Part shown: positions 32,932-37,223 of the stretch, piece by piece
Position numbering within the stretch: the stretch's first letter is position 1
How the letters are laid out: each line of letters begins with the position of its first letter
Assembly: GCA_002753615.1 (NCBI GenBank)
Contig: PEAO01000018.1
Span: 1 to 37,223 of the forward strand
Direction of reading: 5' to 3'
Source: Magnetococcales bacterium DCbin2
Lineage (GTDB): Bacteria > Pseudomonadota > Magnetococcia > Magnetococcales > UBA8363
DNA length: 37,223 nucleotides
Program-made: the position numbers and the translations under genes
The notes under the pieces: generated by a model
The model's database searches: none
Told to the model about the DNA's origin: nothing
The model's input: only the letters and a program-made list of their open reading frames with translations

Positions 32932-33810
32932 TCACGCCGCCTCATAAGGGGTCAAAAAGACATACACCCGACCAACATGGTCCACAGAGCTGATAATTCG
33001 CTCCTTCAAGACATCGACGATCACATCCCCTTCATACACATACAACGAGCCATCGACTTCGACACTGAGTTCCACATGCAATTCATCCCCAATGGTTCGG
33101 GCACGCATGTAGGAAATCCCCAAAACCCCGGCAACATTACGCACCACATTATAGATCTCACGCAACTCCTCCACCTCCGGTGATGAATCCATGAGACCAT
33201 TGATGGAACTCTTGATCAGTTCCAAACCAATATGAATAATCACCAAGGCGACCCCCGCCGCCGCCAACGGGTCTGCAATAGGAAACCCAAAAATAGCCAA
33301 TCCAATGCCGATCAACACCGCAATGGAAGAGATGGCATCCGAACGGTTATCCCAGGCATTGGCAATGATCGCCGGACTGTTGTTTTCTTTTCCCACACAG
33401 CTTTGATAATGATACATCAGCTCATTGGCAATGATCGACATCCCCGCACCCAACAAGGCGATGGATGAAGGGGCAGCATAATCCCCGCTGATGATCGACC
33501 TGACCGCGCCGATGATGATGAACGCCGCCCCCGTCAGGAGAATGAAACCCACAACGGCAGACGAAATGTACTGAATATTGCCATGTCCGTAAGCATGGTC
33601 CTCATCCGCCGGTTTACCGGAGATTTTCATGCTGATCATGGTCACGGTCGAAGCAATCACATCCGCCGACGAATGAAAGGCATCCGCAAACAAAGCCGAA
33701 CACCCGCTGAACATGGCCAAGGATCCCTTGAAAAATATCATGAAAACATTCATGGAAAATGCATACCAGACCACCTGATACCGGCATTCGGGGCAGTGGG
33801 GATACTTCAT
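32932..33810 (-). CDS. mamB: Magnetosome cation diffusion facilitator MamB
   Basis: The 292-residue CDF transporter needed for magnetosome vesicle formation and, by inference, iron entry. Recognition rests on strong resemblance along the whole length to known MamB: the N-terminal CPEC pair, KGSLAMFSGCSALFADAFHSSADV (site in helix 2 with D43, H46, D50), KPADEDHAYGHGNIQYISS, NELMYHYQSCVGKENNSPAIIANAWDNRSDAISS, and GLMDSSPEVEEL. The NAWDNRSD motif (D154, D158) carries aspartate where ordinary CDF proteins have histidine. A C-terminal regulatory domain (about 210-292) follows. It overlaps mamQ by ATGA. Confidence 0.96.
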   Translation of the reverse strand: MKYPHCPECRYQVVWYAFSMNVFMIFFKGSLAMFSGCSALFADAFHSSADVIASTVTMISMKISGKPADEDHAYGHGNIQYISSAVVGFILLTGAAFIIIGAVRSIISGDYAAPSSIALLGAGMSIIANELMYHYQSCVGKENNSPAIIANAWDNRSDAISSIAVLIGIGLAIFGFPIADPLAAAGVALVIIHIGLELIKSSINGLMDSSPEVEELREIYNVVRNVAGVLGISYMRARTIGDELHVELSVEVDGSLYVYEGDVIVDVLKERIISSVDHVGRVYVFLTPYEAA

Positions 33811-34760
33811 GGTGCCGTCACCCCCTTGTCGGTAGACGGTTTCCCAACATCGCCAACACCCCCATCGACCCCGCTCGGCCCGGAAACGACCGGTGGTGTC
33901 ACCGCCACACCGCCCGCCGGGGGCGAGGGCTGATGGTCGGGATCCAGCGGCAACAAACGTTTGAACAACGTGGAGGTCAGGTCTGGGAGCATCAATTTCT
34001 CATCCTGGGATAAATGTTCCATCGTGAAATAATCATACCGCTTGAAACCGGTGATATTGGCAAGAATATACCAGGGAAATGAGGTGATGATGGTATTATA
34101 GACGCGCACCTCCTCATTAAAGGTATCCCGACGCTGAATGATACGGTCTTCAATCTCCACCAACTTGTCCATCAACTGTTGATACGTCGTTGACGATTTA
34201 ATTTCTGGATATTGTTCCACAACCGCCATCAGTTTGGCCATGGATGACGGTCCATCCATACCCGCCAAGGTCTCCGCAAGACCCGTCCCCTTGGCGTCGG
34301 TACCTTCTCCTGGCACCGCCCCAGGTGTCGTTGTTGCGACCTCGCTGTTCCCCGTATCACGCCCCGTCATGGCGGCACGAACATTCGCAACATGCCGAAA
34401 AACCTCCTGTTCCAACGCCGCCTGATTCAACGTCAGGTTGATTAAGTTGGTAAACAGATTGGCACGCCTTTGGATAGCGTCCTGAATATACCCCTGGGCT
34501 GACAGAATCCGTTCTTCAAGTGTGATGAAAATATTGAAATTATACAGCGTCGTAATGCCAAACGCGAGCATGGAGACAAAAGAGAGGAATAGAATCAGCC
34601 CCTTAACCTTGATCGGCGGAACCCGCAGACGTTGGGTTTCCGACTCATCCTTATACAGTTGACCCAACAGCCGCCGCATCCGCCGCATCCGTTCGGAATT
34701 GCTCGTTTCCGGTCCCAGGCCGTTCAACTGTTCCAATGGGTCTTCTCTACGCTCGGCCAC
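33807..34760 (-). CDS. mamQ: Magnetosome protein MamQ (LemA family)
   Basis: A 317-residue LemA-type protein required for magnetosome membrane formation. A cytoplasmic N-terminus of about 50 residues precedes one helix (KGLILFLSFVSMLAFGITTLYNF). The LemA helical bundle follows with ILSAQGYIQDAIQRRANLFTNLINLTLNQAALEQEVFRHVANVRAAM, STTYQQLMDKLVEIEDRIIQRRDTFNEEVRVYNTIITSFPWYILANITGF. A low-complexity insertion (about residues 136-165) and a proline/glycine-rich tail (last 40 residues) are longer than I recall in the alphaproteobacterial proteins. The start is GTG at 34760 with only a weak ribosome binding site. It overlaps mamB by 4 bp. Confidence 0.92.
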   Translation of the reverse strand: MAERREDPLEQLNGLGPETSNSERMRRMRRLLGQLYKDESETQRLRVPPIKVKGLILFLSFVSMLAFGITTLYNFNIFITLEERILSAQGYIQDAIQRRANLFTNLINLTLNQAALEQEVFRHVANVRAAMTGRDTGNSEVATTTPGAVPGEGTDAKGTGLAETLAGMDGPSSMAKLMAVVEQYPEIKSSTTYQQLMDKLVEIEDRIIQRRDTFNEEVRVYNTIITSFPWYILANITGFKRYDYFTMEHLSQDEKLMLPDLTSTLFKRLLPLDPDHQPSPPAGGVAVTPPVVSGPSGVDGGVGDVGKPSTDKGVTAP

Positions 34761-34827
34761 AATCCATCATCTTCGTTGAAAGAGTCCCTCAGCCCTGAAA
34801 CATTCAGGGTCCAGGGTGACTCCAAAT

Positions 34828-37203
34828 TCAGTCCAGCGCAATCGCATCATCCTCCATGTCCCCTTTGGCGTCGGCCACCCGCAAATAGTGCGCCGCCTCC
34901 TGGCTTTTTCCCGCCATCTGCAAACAATAACCCAATGCCCGACTGTATTCCACCCTGCCCGGATCCAACGCCACCGCCTCCTTATAGACAGCGACCGCCT
35001 CCTCAGATCGGTTGAGATGATCCAGCACCCCCGCCAGACGAAACAGCAACGCCGCCCGATCCGAAGAACCCAAACCACCACCTTCCAAACTTTTTTGAAT
35101 CATCGCCAAAGCCAGATCATACTGTCTGGTGCCAATATAGGCTACGATCAAATCCTCGTCCAGCCATCCCCCCCCAGAACCTGCCTGTTTTCTGGCTTTT
35201 TCCAAAAATCCCAACGCCCGTGCCGAATCGCCCAGTTTGAGATAACACCGCCCCAACGCCGACAAGATCGAAACATCCTGGCCATAACTTCTCAAAGCTT
35301 TACGATAATGGAATACGGCATCATGGAACATTCCCCGTTGATAGAACCGTTTTCCGCGATCCGCATGATAATGGCCCGTGAATGATCCTCCCAGAGAAAC
35401 CACCTGGACATATTTCCTGACCGCTGTTTCGGACAACCGACCCAACCAGTTTACAACCGTATGTACCACAAAATACCATTCATCCAACACCCGGACCTGG
35501 GCAACCGCCTTGGGTGGTCGGGTAAACCGGACGGGGCTTGCATCAGCACCCAACAGTTCCTGGTCGTACATATCCACATGAAATGTCTCCGGTAATGATC
35601 GAACCGCAAAGCCTCCTCCAGCAGGGGCGGGTTCCCTGACCTCCTCGGAGGGGACCACAGGATCCAAGATTTCCATCTCAGTCGATTCAGGGACCGAAAC
35701 ACCCGCATCCACAACAGAAATTTCTTCGATCTCATCTGAGGGCAACGGATCCGCGCAAGTGACCACCGGTGCCGCAACAACCTCCTCCACGACAGAAATT
35801 TCTTCGATCTCATCTGGGGGCAATGGATCCGCGCAAGTGATCACCGGCCCCGCAGCAACCTCCTCCGCGACCCATCCCTGTTCCAAATCGTTAACCAACA
35901 CCTCTTCCACGACTTCATACTCAGATACCTCTGCCGGGTCGGTGATCCATGGCTCTTCCGCAACACCACCCACAGTTTCGTCGTCCACCGCCGTTTCCAA
36001 CACCTCTTCCACATCCTGAGCGGTCAATGCGTCTCCCTCATCGGCACCCACAATTTCTTGCACCGCAGCATCACCCCGATCCTTTTCGACAATATCTATC
36101 GGTAATAGAGCATCTTTTTCAACATCGGCACCCACCCATGGAGAAGCCAAACGCTCAGCCCCCAAAATCAGGCCCGGTACCTCCACTCCCCCTTCCTCCT
36201 CCATCACCTGGCGTTGTTGCCTGAAATCGTCCAAAAGACGCCGCAACGTGTCTCTTTGTCCCGCTTCGGGTGCGCAAACTTCCAAATCGACCGCCAGCGT
36301 TTCTTCCAGCTCTGGCTCTGGCCCCGTCTGCGCATCCAACGAAGATTCAACAGTCTCGGCATCCACCGTGAACGAATCCACACCTGCCCAATAATCTGTG
36401 GACAACACCGTCCCGTCATCCGACCGGGAAGCGGTTTCTTGAGCGATACCGCGAGATTGGCCAAGGGACGCCAACAACCTGACCACCGCATCCCGATCAG
36501 AAGCCCCCGTCCGCACCGCCAACGGTCGCATCGAAGCCGTCGCCGCCACCACCGTCCCGACCGGATCGATTTTACGACGTTCCGGCGACCTTGCAACCAG
36601 TGCCACCGGGGCAGAATCTTCGCCATATTCCTGCCACTGCGTCATCTCGCGCCGACGCAACATTGCGTTAAAAATCTCCAATGGAGTCGGCTCTGCATCG
36701 ATATTCCTGCGCCGGACGGGCATTTCCGATGAATCGCCCCCATCGGTCGCAACCAATCCCACCCCTGGATCGAATCCCCAGCGGTTCTCCGAGGAGATAA
36801 AACGGGTCTCCTTTTCCTGGTGCCGCATGGGATACCCCGTGTTCTCATCCAACGGGGGTCTACTGTAATCAGGAGTCGATAACCGCACCGCCAATCCATC
36901 CTGCGGCGACACCGGGGCATCATCCAGGTCCAACCCAATGTCGGGGTCGGCACGCGGTACGTCGTCCTCCCCCAAAGCCATCAGCGATGGTAAAATATGG
37001 AACGCAGTGTCCGCTGCACCGGCGGGTATTTCCGGCCCTGCCAATTCATCCTCAAGGACGGCATCCGATGTCTGGAAATCCTCATCTTCCGGTTCTGGGG
37101 CGACCCAATCGTCGGCCTCTGTCGGAGCAATCGGGGATTCCCTGGCCAAAATAGCCTGGCGTTTCATCATGGTCGCATTGATCATGCTGTCCATGCGACT
37201 CAT
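34828..37203 (-). CDS. mamA: MamA-type TPR protein with long acidic N-terminal extension
   Basis: The C-terminal 219 residues (about 573-791) have the length and repeat layout of MamA, the TPR scaffold that coats magnetosomes. They contain DRGKRFYQRGMFHDAVFHYRKAL, LGRCYLKLGDSARALGFLEKARK, VAYIGTRQYDLALAMIQKSLE, RLAGVLDHLNRSEEAVAVYKEAVALDPGRVEYSRALGYCLQMAGKSQEA. Its place directly before mamQ is that of mamA. Residues 1-572 are acidic, low in complexity, rich in E, D, V and P, without membrane helices, and contain a 26-residue tandem repeat. This part has the character of MamJ, which links magnetosomes to the MamK filament, but the match is in style only. The first visible ATG (37203) lacks a ribosome binding site and the frame is open to the window edge, so the true start may lie outside. 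Confidence 0.8.
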   Translation of the reverse strand: MSRMDSMINATMMKRQAILARESPIAPTEADDWVAPEPEDEDFQTSDAVLEDELAGPEIPAGAADTAFHILPSLMALGEDDVPRADPDIGLDLDDAPVSPQDGLAVRLSTPDYSRPPLDENTGYPMRHQEKETRFISSENRWGFDPGVGLVATDGGDSSEMPVRRRNIDAEPTPLEIFNAMLRRREMTQWQEYGEDSAPVALVARSPERRKIDPVGTVVAATASMRPLAVRTGASDRDAVVRLLASLGQSRGIAQETASRSDDGTVLSTDYWAGVDSFTVDAETVESSLDAQTGPEPELEETLAVDLEVCAPEAGQRDTLRRLLDDFRQQRQVMEEEGGVEVPGLILGAERLASPWVGADVEKDALLPIDIVEKDRGDAAVQEIVGADEGDALTAQDVEEVLETAVDDETVGGVAEEPWITDPAEVSEYEVVEEVLVNDLEQGWVAEEVAAGPVITCADPLPPDEIEEISVVEEVVAAPVVTCADPLPSDEIEEISVVDAGVSVPESTEMEILDPVVPSEEVREPAPAGGGFAVRSLPETFHVDMYDQELLGADASPVRFTRPPKAVAQVRVLDEWYFVVHTVVNWLGRLSETAVRKYVQVVSLGGSFTGHYHADRGKRFYQRGMFHDAVFHYRKALRSYGQDVSILSALGRCYLKLGDSARALGFLEKARKQAGSGGGWLDEDLIVAYIGTRQYDLALAMIQKSLEGGGLGSSDRAALLFRLAGVLDHLNRSEEAVAVYKEAVALDPGRVEYSRALGYCLQMAGKSQEAAHYLRVADAKGDMEDDAIALD
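35711..35866 (-). repeat. Two-copy 78-bp tandem repeat in the acidic region of the mamA-like gene
   Basis: 35711-35788 and 35789-35866 are nearly identical by eye, with a few substitutions. Each encodes 26 residues of the form VVEEV.A.PV.TCADPLP.DEIEEIS. Being in frame and of whole-codon length, the unit can expand or contract without breaking the gene. Confidence 0.85.
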
Positions 37204-37223
37204 CCGGGCTTGCCAAAGACTTT

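Noticed and set aside
32283-32945. MamX identity for the mamS gene
   Set aside because: There is no CXXCH haem motif, and the position between mamB and mamT is that of mamS.
35711-35866. CRISPR-like array
   Set aside because: Only two adjacent 78-bp units without spacers, in frame within a gene. No cas genes are present in the window.
1-37223. tRNA or rRNA genes
   Set aside because: No tRNA-like cloverleaf or rRNA sequence was recognised on reading, although a tRNA scan was not possible.

Overview
The window most likely comes from a magnetotactic proteobacterium, and a marine magnetotactic coccus of the Magnetococcales type fits best. The right end (31762-37203, minus strand) is the 3' half of a magnetosome mamAB-type operon in the order mamA-like, mamQ, mamB, mamS, mamT. 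MamB has the family's NAWDNRSD motif and MamT has two CXXCH haem motifs. Beside it lies a plus-strand flagellar operon (22858-30106): flhA, flhF, flhG, fliA, a DUF2802-like gene, a fliK-like gene and a small flhB-like gene.

Layout from the left. There is a RhuM-type gene remnant (59-148), a CHASE2 class III nucleotidyl cyclase, and a CheW protein with a zinc-binding CZB domain inserted between its two halves. A minus-strand restriction-modification pair follows (3325-5441), then a minus-strand operon zur / permease / DUF1980 protein (5476-7992). A Phd/ParE-type toxin-antitoxin pair comes next. From 9034 to 15578 lies a 6.5-kb segment with insertion-sequence-type ends. The plus-strand zinc import operon znuC-znuB-znuA (15685-18435) follows, preceded by a 48-codon membrane peptide gene that is translationally coupled to znuC. 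Then come a bidirectional terminator, a small DUF1640-like gene and a very large hybrid sensor kinase (18972-22556).

The zinc genes appear once to have been a compact divergent locus (zur operon to the left, znuCBA to the right) around a shared operator. The zur-znu intergenic region is now present twice. The toxin-antitoxin pair lies between the copies. The second copy is split by the 6.5-kb element, which has inverted ends CAGGGCAATNGC and a perfect 10-bp target duplication, ACGGTGAGGT.

The element holds a four-gene minus-strand operon: an ABC importer (permease, ATPase, binding protein) followed by a 938-residue membrane-anchored radical SAM protein whose first 600 residues I cannot assign to a known family. 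This operon and the mamA-like gene are the two best candidates for undescribed biology. The mamA-like gene carries a full-length MamA TPR region at its C-terminus behind about 570 residues of acidic, partly repetitive sequence that resembles the style of MamJ.

All assignments come from reading motifs, spacing and gene order. No database search was run. Start codons were chosen from visible ribosome binding sites, and alternatives are given where the choice is open.
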